Shown here: positions 8,497 through 16,979 of the stretch, piece by piece
Layout of the letters: each line of letters starts with the position of its first letter
Position numbering within the stretch: the stretch's first letter is position 1
Source of the DNA: JALZAH01 sp051000755
GTDB lineage: Bacteria; Actinomycetota; Acidimicrobiia; Acidimicrobiales; Palsa-688
Assembly: GCA_051000755.1 (NCBI GenBank)
Contig: JBPCNZ010000046.1
Coordinates: 1 to 33,472 of the forward strand
Length of the DNA stretch: 33,472 nt
Reading direction: 5' to 3'
The notes under the pieces: generated by a model
Told to the model about the DNA's origin: nothing
What the model saw: only the letters and a program-made list of their open reading frames with translations
The model's database searches: none
Made by a program: the position numbers and the translations under genes

Positions 8497-9434
8497 GGTC
8501 TGGTCCAGTCTCTCAGGAGCGTGGGGACAACGGCGAGTGGATTCTCCGACGTGCCCAACCAGGCGATCCGGGGGTCCCGCCGCCACCACATCCGCTGGCG
8601 GCGGGCGAACGCCCGGGTGCGCCGGACGGCCTGATCGAGGGCATCGGCGAGGGCCACTCCGTCTTCGAGATGGGCCAGCACCTCCCGGTAGCCGAGGGCC
8701 TGGCGGGCGGTCCGGCCCATCCCCGATGCGGCCAACCCGGCGACCTCGGCGACCAGGCCGGCGTCGACCATGGCGGCGAAACGGTGTTCGATGCGCTCGG
8801 CGACGGCGCTGCGGGGCAACCACAGACCGGCGAGCCGCCACCGGGTGGGGGGATGGGCGGCGATGCCACGGCCGAATTTGGAGAATGGCGTCCCGCTGCC
8901 CAGGGTCACCTCCAGCGCACGGATCACCCTCCGGCGGTTGGTGGGCTCCATCCGCGATGCGGCCAGCGGATCCACTTCGCAGAGCCGGGCGTAGAGCCGG
9001 GCCAGAGCGGCGGGGCCGACCTCGGCCTCCAGATCGGCCCGGACCTGCGGGTAGCGACCGGGCGGGGCGAAACCGTCGACCAGGGCGTCGACGTAGAGGC
9101 CGGTGCCACCGACCAGCAACGCCCGGTGGCCGCGCCTCTCGATGGCGGCCAGCGCCTCCCGGGCCGCCGCCACCCAGTCGGTCACGGCCCAGGCCGCGGT
9201 GGGCTCCACCAGGTCGATCAGGTGATGAGGCACCTCGGCCCGCTCCGCGCCCGTAGCCTTGGCCGTGCCGATGTCCATCCCCCGGTAGACCTGCATGGAG
9301 TCTGCGGTCACCACCTCCACGCCGCCGAGGGCCCGGGCGATCTCGAGGGCCACCGCGCTCTTGCCTGAAGCGGTGCAGCCGACGATGGCCAGGTGACGGG
9401 GACCGGCGGCGGTCTCGACGGCCGGGGCGGTCAG
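8493..9434 (-). CDS. miaA: tRNA dimethylallyltransferase, probable CTG start
   Basis: MiaA transfers dimethylallyl from DMAPP to N6 of A37 in tRNAs reading UNN codons. The first ATG/GTG/TTG-type start (GTG at 9353) lies after the P-loop, which would remove it. Extending the frame upstream restores IVGCTASGKSA as the P-loop, followed by DSMQVYRGMDIGTAK. The open frame upstream of the P-loop has no ATG, GTG or TTG before a stop inside miaB. The best candidate is CTG at 9434, which overlaps the miaB TGA as CTGA and has GGTGA seven bases ahead; this gives 313 residues, normal for the family. A second CTG at 9392 is possible. The P-loop has Cys where Pro is usual. Confidence 0.88.
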   Translation of the reverse strand: MTAPAVETAAGPRHLAIVGCTASGKSAVALEIARALGGVEVVTADSMQVYRGMDIGTAKATGAERAEVPHHLIDLVEPTAAWAVTDWVAAAREALAAIERRGHRALLVGGTGLYVDALVDGFAPPGRYPQVRADLEAEVGPAALARLYARLCEVDPLAASRMEPTNRRRVIRALEVTLGSGTPFSKFGRGIAAHPPTRWRLAGLWLPRSAVAERIEHRFAAMVDAGLVAEVAGLAASGMGRTARQALGYREVLAHLEDGVALADALDQAVRRTRAFARRQRMWWRRDPRIAWLGTSENPLAVVPTLLRDWTRP

Positions 9435-10924
9435 GTGGCCGTCACCGGGATCCGCGTCCGGTGAGTGGGTTCGGCGGTGACCTCGATCAGCTCACCGGTC
9501 AGGAAGTGGGGAGCGCCCCGGGTGACCAGCACATCGGCGAACGACCCGGGACGGAGCACGGTGCCCTCCGGGGGGACGAAGTGGACCAGCTTGCCCTGAG
9601 CCGTACGCCCCGACGTCACCGCAGGATCACGCTTCGACGGGCCCTCCACCACGACTTCCTCCACCCGGCCTTCACGGGCCCGGTGCCGGGCCAGAGCGGA
9701 CCGTTCGACCACCACGCGAAGCCGTTCGAACCGGTCGGCCACTGCCTCGGGGTCGACCAGGTCGGTGCGCTCACCGGCCTCGGTGCCGGGCCGGGGGGAG
9801 TAGATGAACGTGAAGGCGCTGTCGTAGGACGCCTCAGCGGCAACCTCCAGGGTCCGGGCGAAGTCGTCTTCGGTCTCGCCGGGGAAGCCGACGATGATGT
9901 CGGTGGTCACGGCCAGATCGTCGATGCCGGAGCGGGCCGCGGTCAGCTTGGCCAGATACCGCTCAGCGGTGTAACCCCGGTGCATCTGGGCCAGGATCCG
10001 GTCACTGCCGGACTGCAAGGGGAGGTGGAGGTGGGGGCAGACGGCCGGCTCCTCGCCCATGGCCGCGATGGTCTCGGGGCGCAGGTCCTTGGGGTGGGGG
10101 CTGGTGTAGCGGACCCGGCGGATGCCGTCGATGCCGGCGACGGCGCGCAACAGGTCGGCGAAGAGGGGGCGGGCCCGGGGTCGCTCGGCGGTCGCCCACG
10201 CCTCGCCGGTCACCGCCGCCGCCTGACGCCACGCCGGCTGCGTCCGCCGGGCGGAGGTCAGGTCCCGCCCGTAGGAGTTGACGTTCTGGCCGAGGAGGGT
10301 GACCTCGACGGTGCCGGACCGGGCCAGGTCGGTGATCTCGGTGACGACCTGGCCGAACGGGCGGCTGACCTCGGGCCCACGCACGGCAGGGACGATGCAA
10401 AAAGCGCAGTTGTTGTCGCAGCCCATCTGGATGGTCACCCACGCCGCCCACCCCTGCCCCCGCCGGACCGGCAGGGCGGAGGGGAACAGCTCGGCTTCAG
10501 GATCGGGCGCCTCGAGGATCTCGGTGATCGGACCGAGGGTGGCCGCCTCGGTGAGCAGCTGGGCGGCCCGGGCGACGTTGTGGGTGCCCCACACGGCGTC
10601 GACCCACGGGGCGCGGGATCGCACCGTGTCCCGATCCTTCTGGGCCAGACAACCTCCGACGGCGATCTGCATGCCCGGGCGGCGGTCCTTGACGGACTTC
10701 AGGTGGCCGAGGGTTCCGTAGAGCTTGTTGTCGGCGTTCTCCCGGATGCAGCACGTGTTGAGCACGACCACGTCGGCGTCGTCCACGTCGGTGGCCGGGA
10801 TCAGCCCGTCGGCTTCGAGGAGGCCGGCGAGGCGCTCAGAGTCGTGCACGTTCATCTGGCATCCGAACGTGCGGACAAGGTACCGGCGGGGAGGGAGCTC
10901 GGGGCGGGGAGGTACGGGTACCAC
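9431..10924 (-). CDS. miaB: tRNA-2-methylthio-N6-dimethylallyladenosine synthase
   Basis: This radical-SAM methylthiotransferase adds the methylthio group to i6A37 made by MiaA. The 497-residue protein has the N-terminal MTTase domain with three cluster cysteines (GCQMN near 22, NTCCI near 58, GGCLAQ near 92). The radical SAM CxxxCxxC follows in MGCDNNCAFC (169/173/176), and there is a C-terminal TRAM-like beta domain ending near THRTRIPVTAT. A stretch of roughly 30 residues around 215-245, rich in Ala/Arg, looks like a lineage-specific insertion within the radical SAM domain. The start is GTG at 10924. It is upstream of miaA and overlaps it, so substrate and product enzymes are made together. 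Confidence 0.94.
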   Translation of the reverse strand: MVPVPPRPELPPRRYLVRTFGCQMNVHDSERLAGLLEADGLIPATDVDDADVVVLNTCCIRENADNKLYGTLGHLKSVKDRRPGMQIAVGGCLAQKDRDTVRSRAPWVDAVWGTHNVARAAQLLTEAATLGPITEILEAPDPEAELFPSALPVRRGQGWAAWVTIQMGCDNNCAFCIVPAVRGPEVSRPFGQVVTEITDLARSGTVEVTLLGQNVNSYGRDLTSARRTQPAWRQAAAVTGEAWATAERPRARPLFADLLRAVAGIDGIRRVRYTSPHPKDLRPETIAAMGEEPAVCPHLHLPLQSGSDRILAQMHRGYTAERYLAKLTAARSGIDDLAVTTDIIVGFPGETEDDFARTLEVAAEASYDSAFTFIYSPRPGTEAGERTDLVDPEAVADRFERLRVVVERSALARHRAREGRVEEVVVEGPSKRDPAVTSGRTAQGKLVHFVPPEGTVLRPGSFADVLVTRGAPHFLTGELIEVTAEPTHRTRIPVTAT

Positions 10925-11078
10925 GCCCGGAGCTTACAAACACCCAGGAGGGCGCCGACGCCGACCCCTTTCGGACATACGCCCCCAACCGGGCCGCGCC
11001 TCCCATACACTCGATCACCATCCCAGCTTCGAGGGACGTCCGAGACCTACTGCCGTCCAAGACATGAGGAGTACCTAC

Positions 11079-12830
11079 GTGGCACACCTTCGACCTACCC
11101 GACTGGTCGTCGGCCTGGCGGTTGCCGCCCTGGCCGTGTCGACCGGTCCCGCTCTTGCCGCCGGCGCCAACCCCGTCACCTCGGCGTGGGCCACGACCGG
11201 AACCACGGCGACCCACCTGCTCAATGCCACCTCGCTCGGCGCCCCTTCCGCCTCGGCCCCGGTGCCCGTCACCGTCACCCTGGCCTCCCGCCACGCAGCG
11301 GCCCTCGATGCCCTCATCGCCGCCCAGGCCAACCCGGCCAGCTCCTCCTACCACCACTACCTCACCCCCGCCGGCTTCGCCGCCCGCTTCGGAGCCACCC
11401 CGGCCCACCTCACGTCGGTGACCGGGTACCTGCGCTCGGCGGGGCTGTCGGCCGTGACCGTCAGCCCCAACCACCTGTCGGTGACGGGCCGGGCCACGGC
11501 CGCCAGCGCCCAGAAAGCCTTCCACACCACGCTGGGGTTGTTCAACCAGGCCGGCAAGATCGTCCTGGCCAACACCACCGCCGCCCTCGTGCCGCAATCG
11601 TTGGCCGGTGTGGTCAGCGCCGTCGTGGGACTCAACCAGGCCCAGAGCGCCCACGGCTTCACCCGGCACACCAGCACCCACGCCCTGTCGTCCTCCTCGT
11701 ACAACCCGCCGGCCCTGGCCGCCGCCTATGACGCCACCCCTCTGCCGGCGGCCACCGGCACCTCCCTCGCCATCCTGGCCGAGGGCAATCTGTCCCAGGT
11801 GGTCAAGGACCTGCGCACCGAGGAGGCGGCCAACAACCTGCCCCAGGTCCCGGTCACCATCGTGCCCACGGGCGCAGCCAGCTCGGACACGACCGGCCTC
11901 GATGAGTGGGACCTCGACACCCAGACGTCCACCGCCATGGCCAACAACGTCAAGGCCCTGTACCTCTACGACGCCCCCAGCCTCAACGATCCCGACATCG
12001 TCAACGAGGTGACCGCCTTCGTGTCCCAGGACAAGGCACAAGCGGGCTCGGCATCCTTCGGCGAGTGCGACTCCCAGGCCATCGGCGATGGAACCGCGAC
12101 GGCGGTCGACAATGCCCTGAAGGAGGCCTCCGCTCAGGGCCAGACCCTGTTCGCCTCCACGGGTGACACGGGCTCCAGCTGTGCCGTCACCGCCCTGCCG
12201 ATCATCGGTCAGCTCCCCGGCGCCACCGAGACGAGCTACCCGGCATCGGGCACCTACACCGCCGGCGTGGGAGGCACCACCCTCTCCACGTCGAACGGTA
12301 CCTACGCCAAGGAGACCGGCTGGAGCGGCAGTGGCGGCGGGATGAGCGCGGAGACGCCTGGTCCGTGGACGGCCAACGCCGACCGCACCGTGGCTGCGTC
12401 GTCGTCCTCAGGCGCCGGCGGCCTCCTCGGCGGCCTGCTGGGCCTGCTCAGCGGGCAGACGAGCACCGCCAACGCCGCAGGTGGCCGCGACGTGCCCGAT
12501 CTGGCCATGGACGCCAATCCCAGCACCGGCGCCAACATCGTCGTCAACGGCAGGGTCCTGACCGTCGGTGGCACCAGCCTCTCCTCACCGCTCGCCGCCG
12601 GCGCCTGGACCCGGATCAACGGGGCGCACGGCAACAACCTCGGGCCGGCCGCCCCCGCCCTCTACGGCCTATACAACACGGCCCACCCGTCAGGCACCGC
12701 CGGGGGGGCCACGCCCGGTCTCCACGACGTCGTCTCGGGCAGCAACGGGGCGTACAGCGCCAAGACCGGTTACGACCTGGTGACCGGCCTGGGCACCATC
12801 GACGTCGCCGCTCTCAACGGCGCCATCTGA
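11079..12830 (+). CDS. Secreted S53 (kumamolisin/sedolisin-like) serine-carboxyl protease
   Basis: This predicted secreted protease has 583 residues. A Sec signal peptide (about 1-28, ending in ALA-A) is followed by a pro-kumamolisin activation domain (about 60-190, with SSYHHYLTPAGFAARFG) and the S53 catalytic domain. Catalytic residues are visible: Glu276 and Asp280 in DEWDLD, the oxyanion Asp363 in STGDTGSS, and Ser500 in GGTSLSSP. The C-terminal calcium-site motif DVVSGSNGAYSAKTGYDLVTGLG is present. The GTG start at 11079 has a strong GAGGAG seven bases upstream; an ATG at 11064 would overlap that site. Family members usually work at acid pH. An insertion of Gly/Leu- and Ser-rich residues (about 437-468) is unusual. 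Confidence 0.9.
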   Translation: MAHLRPTRLVVGLAVAALAVSTGPALAAGANPVTSAWATTGTTATHLLNATSLGAPSASAPVPVTVTLASRHAAALDALIAAQANPASSSYHHYLTPAGFAARFGATPAHLTSVTGYLRSAGLSAVTVSPNHLSVTGRATAASAQKAFHTTLGLFNQAGKIVLANTTAALVPQSLAGVVSAVVGLNQAQSAHGFTRHTSTHALSSSSYNPPALAAAYDATPLPAATGTSLAILAEGNLSQVVKDLRTEEAANNLPQVPVTIVPTGAASSDTTGLDEWDLDTQTSTAMANNVKALYLYDAPSLNDPDIVNEVTAFVSQDKAQAGSASFGECDSQAIGDGTATAVDNALKEASAQGQTLFASTGDTGSSCAVTALPIIGQLPGATETSYPASGTYTAGVGGTTLSTSNGTYAKETGWSGSGGGMSAETPGPWTANADRTVAASSSSGAGGLLGGLLGLLSGQTSTANAAGGRDVPDLAMDANPSTGANIVVNGRVLTVGGTSLSSPLAAGAWTRINGAHGNNLGPAAPALYGLYNTAHPSGTAGGATPGLHDVVSGSNGAYSAKTGYDLVTGLGTIDVAALNGAI

Positions 12831-12855
12831 GCGGACCCGTCTCCGTCTGTACCTT

Positions 12856-12881
12856 GGGGCCGGCCCGGTGGGGGCGGCCCC
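12856..12881. terminator. GC-rich hairpin between convergent genes
   Basis: The arms GGGGCCG(G)CCC and GGGCGGCCCC pair with one bulged base around a 5-base loop. They lie 25 bases after the protease stop and 20 bases before the end of the convergent patatin gene. No T-tract is present on either strand; a bidirectional terminator is plausible but not certain. Confidence 0.35.
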
Positions 12882-12901
12882 GAACGGGCGCCGTCGGCGC
12901 T

Positions 12902-14134
12902 TCAGCTGTCGGGCAGGCTGTCGATGGGTTGGGTGTACCAGGGGACATCCGGGCCGGTGACACGTTCCAGCCAGCGGTGACCATCGCGGCGGCCGAGGGC
13001 GATGACCTCCTCATGGAACGAGGGCTCGAAGAGGACGTAGCTCATGAGCTCACCGTGTTGCTCATCCTCGCCGCCGAGCAGCCGGCTGAGGACAGCCATG
13101 TCGGGGTTTCGCAGGCCGCGGTAGCCCCCGAAGCGCCGGGCGAACACCGCCGACGCGATGTCGCCCAGGGCGCCTCGGGTGCGGGGCGCGACGAACATGT
13201 ACGGCACCCGGCGGTACGGGGGTCTGCCCTCGGCCCGGCGATGGTCGCTGAGCGGCGTGCGGGTCGAGCCCTCGGGCACCATGAGGTTGGTCTTCCCCAG
13301 CCTGCGGACGTCCTCGGTCATCGGATCGACCAGGGTTGCGTGAAGGAGCTGCAAGGCACCGTCGGCAAAGTCGGGGGGGGTGTCCTCGCCGACATGCTCC
13401 TCGCTGCGCCGGGGGGCAACGGAGTGGCTGGCGATCACCACCACCCGGTCGACCCCGAGGTCCAACGCGGGCTTGAGCGGCGTGTTGATGCGGGTACCGC
13501 CGTCGAAGTACCAGCCGCTGGCATCGGCCGGCTGCTCGACGCGAACGGCGGGAAACAGCACGGGGATGGCACTCGACGCCCGTGCGTGCTGGCCCGAGAG
13601 CTCGCAGCGCAGGTACTCGATCGCCCTGCCGGGCGGCAGGCGTCGCTGGGCGGCGCTCTCGACGAACACGACGCTGCGGGGATTGGCGGCATCGCAGGCT
13701 GCCACGGCGACCGAATCGACGGCACCGCTGCGCACGTTGCGGTGCAGTGCGGTCCAATCGATCAAGCGGTCGAGGGTGGCGCCAAGCGGAGCGGGGTCGA
13801 GCAACCCCCGCAGGCCTATCCCGGGCAGGCCCAGCACCTCGCCGGCGAAGCGCGCCGCTATGAGGGGCGCTTGACGGCGCACGATGGGATGAAAGACGTC
13901 GTTGCGTCGGACCGACATCCACGCCTCCACCAGGCGATGGGCCGCCTCCTTGGCGTCGCAGTCGGCCACGGAGGCCAAGAATGCGGCGTTGAGGGCTCCC
14001 GTGCTGGTGCCGACGATCACCGTGGGACGCTGGCCGCGGGCCTCGAGCTCCGGCAGGAGCACCGCGAGGACTCCCGCTTCGTAAGCGCCCCGTGCCCCAC
14101 CGCCCGCCAACACCAATCCCACCCGCTCGCCCAT
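12902..14134 (-). CDS. Patatin-like phospholipase / lipid acyl hydrolase
   Basis: This is a patatin-fold serine hydrolase of 410 residues. The glycine-rich oxyanion loop GGGARGAYEAG (11-21), the nucleophile motif GTSTG with Ser44, and the dyad Asp in the DGG motif (about Asp211, WYFDGGTRIN) are all intact. An active lipid acyl hydrolase is therefore expected. No signal peptide is evident, so it is probably cytoplasmic or membrane-associated. The C-terminal 180 residues outside the patatin core are of unknown role. The ATG at 14134 directly follows an AGGAGGAG purine run. It is downstream of and co-directional with the acyl-CoA synthetase/dehydrogenase genes, fitting a lipid-breakdown theme, but hairpin 14217-14240 separates it from them. 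Confidence 0.85.
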   Translation of the reverse strand: MGERVGLVLAGGGARGAYEAGVLAVLLPELEARGQRPTVIVGTSTGALNAAFLASVADCDAKEAAHRLVEAWMSVRRNDVFHPIVRRQAPLIAARFAGEVLGLPGIGLRGLLDPAPLGATLDRLIDWTALHRNVRSGAVDSVAVAACDAANPRSVVFVESAAQRRLPPGRAIEYLRCELSGQHARASSAIPVLFPAVRVEQPADASGWYFDGGTRINTPLKPALDLGVDRVVVIASHSVAPRRSEEHVGEDTPPDFADGALQLLHATLVDPMTEDVRRLGKTNLMVPEGSTRTPLSDHRRAEGRPPYRRVPYMFVAPRTRGALGDIASAVFARRFGGYRGLRNPDMAVLSRLLGGEDEQHGELMSYVLFEPSFHEEVIALGRRDGHRWLERVTGPDVPWYTQPIDSLPDS

Positions 14135-14205
14135 CTCCTCCTCCGTCCCCGACCCGCTCCAGGCGGCCGGCGGAGGAACACTACGCCCGGAATGCCCCGC
14201 TTTGT

Positions 14206-14247
14206 GCGCCAGGCAGTTGGCGCCAGGCGGCTGGCGCCAATCAGCGG
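14206..14247. repeat. Three 14-bp tandem repeats (GCGCCA...)
   Basis: Three units begin with GCGCCA at 14206, 14220 and 14234, each 14 bp long; the first two share GCGCCAGGC(A/G)G. The third runs into the stop codon region of the acyl-CoA dehydrogenase gene. The repeats also create the hairpin listed separately. Confidence 0.6.
14217..14240 (-). terminator. Perfect hairpin directly after acyl-CoA dehydrogenase stop
   Basis: A perfect 9-bp stem TTGGCGCCA / TGGCGCCAA with a 6-base loop abuts the stop codon at 14241-14243. No T-run follows on the minus strand. It may end the synthetase/dehydrogenase transcript or act as an operator, since TGGCGCCA is itself palindromic. Confidence 0.45.
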
Positions 14248-15407
14248 TGCTGACCGCCCTTGATGAGGTCCCTGCCGATGGTCTCCTTCATGATCTCGGT
14301 GGTTCCCCCGTAGATGCGGGTGATGCGAGCGTCGACGTAAGCCCGGCCCACCGGATACTCGGTCATGTAGCCATAGCCGCCGTGGAGCTGTACGGCGGTG
14401 TCGACGGCTCGGCCCTGCAGCTCGGTGCACCACCACTTGGCCATGGCCGCCTCCTCGGCGGAGAGCTCGCCGGCGTTGAGAGCAAGGACGCACTGGTCGA
14501 CGAATGCCTGCGCCACCCGAACCTCGGTGGCGATCTCGGCCAGGCGGAACTTGGTGTTCTGCAGGCTGGCGATGGGGCTGCCGAACGCCTGGCGCTCCAT
14601 CGTGTACGCCAGGGTCGCGCTCAAGGCGGCGTCGGCCGCGGCCACGCCGGCCACGGCGATGGACAGGCGTTCCTGGGGGAGGTTGAGCATCAGGTTCTTG
14701 AACCCCTGGCCCTCCTCCCCGAGGAGGTTCTCTACCGGCACGGCGACGTCGTTGAAGAACAACTCTGCGGTGTCCTGGGAGTGCAGGCCGATCTTGTCCA
14801 GGTTGCGACCCCGCTCGAAGCCCTCCATGTCCCGCTCCACGATGACCAGCGACATGCCGGCGTGGCGGGCCTTCGGATCGGTCATGACGGCGACGATGAC
14901 CAGATCGGCGTTGATGCCGTTGGTGATGAAGGTCTTGGATCCGTTGAGGATGTAGTGGTCGCCATGGCGGACGGCCGTGGTCTTGATCGACGCCAGGTCC
15001 GATCCGGCCGCCGGTTCGGTCATGGCCACCGCGGTGATCAACTCGCCGGAACACATCCCGGGCAGCCAGCGGGCCTTCTGATCCTCGGTTGCCAGGTTGA
15101 GGAAATACGGCATGCAGATGTCGTTGTGAAGGGAGAGGGCCAGGCCGGCCCCCCCCAGCCCGGCCCGCTGCACCTCCTCGTCCAGGATCTGGTTGTAGCG
15201 GAAGTCCTTGGTTCCCCCGCCGCCGTAGGACTCCGGGACGTCGAAACCCAAGAACCCGTTCTTCCCGGCGGAGACGAACAGGGCCCGGTCCACGATCCCG
15301 TCGCGCTCCCACGCCTCGATGTGTGGCACCCCCTCGCGCTCGATGAAGCCCCGGAAGCTGTCCCGGAACAGGTCGTGCTCCTCGGTGAACCCGATCAGCC
15401 TCTCCAT
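14241..15407 (-). CDS. Acyl-CoA dehydrogenase (FAD)
   Basis: This 388-residue flavoprotein has the acyl-CoA dehydrogenase domain order: helical N-terminal domain, beta domain with AVAMTEPAAGSDLASIKTTA, and C-terminal helical domain with the AVQLHGGYGYMTEYPV flavin/dimer segment. It would introduce the alpha-beta double bond into an acyl-CoA and pass electrons to ETF. In the C-terminal IYEGT-type motif the usual Glu is Gly (IYGGTTEIMK), as in members that take their catalytic base from another helix. The ATG at 15407 has GGAGG seven bases ahead. It overlaps the acyl-CoA synthetase gene by 13 bases, so activation and first oxidation are coupled. The substrate is unknown; steroid or branched acyl chains are possible given the neighbours. 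Confidence 0.93.
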   Translation of the reverse strand: MERLIGFTEEHDLFRDSFRGFIEREGVPHIEAWERDGIVDRALFVSAGKNGFLGFDVPESYGGGGTKDFRYNQILDEEVQRAGLGGAGLALSLHNDICMPYFLNLATEDQKARWLPGMCSGELITAVAMTEPAAGSDLASIKTTAVRHGDHYILNGSKTFITNGINADLVIVAVMTDPKARHAGMSLVIVERDMEGFERGRNLDKIGLHSQDTAELFFNDVAVPVENLLGEEGQGFKNLMLNLPQERLSIAVAGVAAADAALSATLAYTMERQAFGSPIASLQNTKFRLAEIATEVRVAQAFVDQCVLALNAGELSAEEAAMAKWWCTELQGRAVDTAVQLHGGYGYMTEYPVGRAYVDARITRIYGGTTEIMKETIGRDLIKGGQHR

Positions 15408-16972
15408 GGGTCGCCCTCCTCGGTCGGCTGCTGGCGGGCGGCCTCGATGTAACGATCGCGAAGGGGGCCCTTGACCAGCTTGCCGGTCGGGGTGCGGGGC
15501 AGTTCGCTGATGAAGTCCACGGACCGAGGCAGCTTGTAGCCGGCGATGCGCTCACGGAGGTACACGATGATCTCCTGGGCCAGGTCCTCTCCGGGCATGG
15601 CATCGGCCGCGGGCTGGACCACGGCCTTGACCTGCTCGCCGAAGTCGGGGTCGGGGATGCCGATGACGGCCACGTCGGCCACCTTCGGGTGCAGGGCCAG
15701 CACGTCCTCGATCTCCTGGGGGTAGATGTTCACCCCACCCGAGATGATCATGAAGGCCTTGCGGTCCGTGAGGTACAAGAAGCCGTCATCGTCGAGATAG
15801 CCGATGTCGCCGATGGTGGTCCACGTCGGGTGCTGCGGATGGGTGGCCTCGGCCGTCTTCTCTGGATCGTTGTGGTAGGAGAACGGTAGGCGCTCCCGCT
15901 CGAAGTAGACGGTGCCCACCTGGCCCGGGGCCACCTCGTGGCCATCGTCGTCGCAGATCCTGGGCACACCGAGGACGGCTCGACCCACGGACCCGGGATG
16001 CGCCGCCCACTGTTCGGGCGTGATGACGGTGAGGCCATTCCCCTCCGTCCCCCCGTAGTACTCGATGAGGATCGGACCCCACCACGCGATCATCGCCGAC
16101 TTGACGTCGGTCGGGCAGGGGGCGGCGGCGTGGACGGCCACCTTGTGGCTGGAGCCGTCGAAGGCGGACCGCTCCCCGTCACTCATCTTCAACATGCGGA
16201 TGAACATGGTCGGCACCCATTGGCTGTGGGTGACCCGGTAGGTGTCGATGGAGGCCAGGGCGGCAACAGGGTCGAAGCGTTCCAGCAGGATGACAGTGCC
16301 GCCCACGGCGTTGACGCCGCCGCAGAAGCGCAGCGGGGCGGCGTGGTACACCGGCGCCGGCGAGAGGTAGATGGTGTCGGCGTCAATGCCGAAGGCCCCG
16401 GTGATAAAGGCCAGGAGCGGATCGCCGGGCTCGTCCACCTGAGCGTCGGGCAGGGCGGCCATGATGCCCTTCGGCCGTCCCGTCGTCCCCGAGGAGTAGA
16501 GCATGTCGCCGCCCCGGGGCTGGTCGGCAAGCGGCTCGTTCGACGCCATGGCCACAGCGTCCTCATACGACCCGTAGCCGTCGACGGGACCGCCAAAGGC
16601 CAGCCGGAGACGCGCCTCGGGGGCGAGGGGTACGACTTTGGCGGCCAGATCGGCAACGGCGGCGGAGACGATCAGGACGGTGGCGCCGCAGTCGTTGAGG
16701 ATGTAGGCCGCCTCGTCGACCGACAGGTGCCAGTTGACCGCAGTGACGTACAGGCCGGAACGCAGCGCCGCCCAGTACACCTCAAAGGCCTGGGGGCGGT
16801 TGTCGGTCACCATGGCGATGTGGTCGCCGCGCCGGAGCCCGGCATCGATCAGGAGGTGGGCCAGGCGCAGGGACCGGTCGTCGAGCTCGGCGTAGGTTGT
16901 CGTCTCCCCGGTGCCGGCGACGATGATCGCCGGCTTGGCCGGGTGGGTCTGGGCGTGGACTCCCGGGTACAA
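15395..16972 (-). CDS. Acyl-CoA synthetase (AMP-forming, ANL superfamily)
   Basis: This adenylate-forming ligase of 525 residues would activate a carboxylic acid to its CoA thioester via an acyl-AMP. Motifs include the P-loop-like YSSGTTGRPKG, the substrate/adenine segment EYYGGTEGNG, the GDIGYLDDDGFLYLTDR hinge region and the C-terminal catalytic Lys in PRTPTGKLVK. Length and motif order are normal. The start is TTG at 16972; a GAGG ribosome site overlaps the upstream P450 stop codon seven bases away, so it reads as part of one transcript SCP2-P450-synthetase-dehydrogenase. Specificity cannot be fixed; FadD-like proteins beside P450 and SCP2 genes often act on sterol side chains or long acyl chains. 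Confidence 0.92.
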   Translation of the reverse strand: MYPGVHAQTHPAKPAIIVAGTGETTTYAELDDRSLRLAHLLIDAGLRRGDHIAMVTDNRPQAFEVYWAALRSGLYVTAVNWHLSVDEAAYILNDCGATVLIVSAAVADLAAKVVPLAPEARLRLAFGGPVDGYGSYEDAVAMASNEPLADQPRGGDMLYSSGTTGRPKGIMAALPDAQVDEPGDPLLAFITGAFGIDADTIYLSPAPVYHAAPLRFCGGVNAVGGTVILLERFDPVAALASIDTYRVTHSQWVPTMFIRMLKMSDGERSAFDGSSHKVAVHAAAPCPTDVKSAMIAWWGPILIEYYGGTEGNGLTVITPEQWAAHPGSVGRAVLGVPRICDDDGHEVAPGQVGTVYFERERLPFSYHNDPEKTAEATHPQHPTWTTIGDIGYLDDDGFLYLTDRKAFMIISGGVNIYPQEIEDVLALHPKVADVAVIGIPDPDFGEQVKAVVQPAADAMPGEDLAQEIIVYLRERIAGYKLPRSVDFISELPRTPTGKLVKGPLRDRYIEAARQQPTEEGDPWRG

Positions 16973-16979
16973 GAGGGCC

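Noticed and set aside
7648..8841. Longer diaminopimelate epimerase starting at 8841
   Set aside because: The additional 115 residues are Arg/Pro-rich and overlap miaA on the same strand in another frame; the ATG at 8496 fits the family N-terminus.
8493..9353. miaA starting at GTG 9353
   Set aside because: This start would remove the P-loop, which is intact in frame just upstream.
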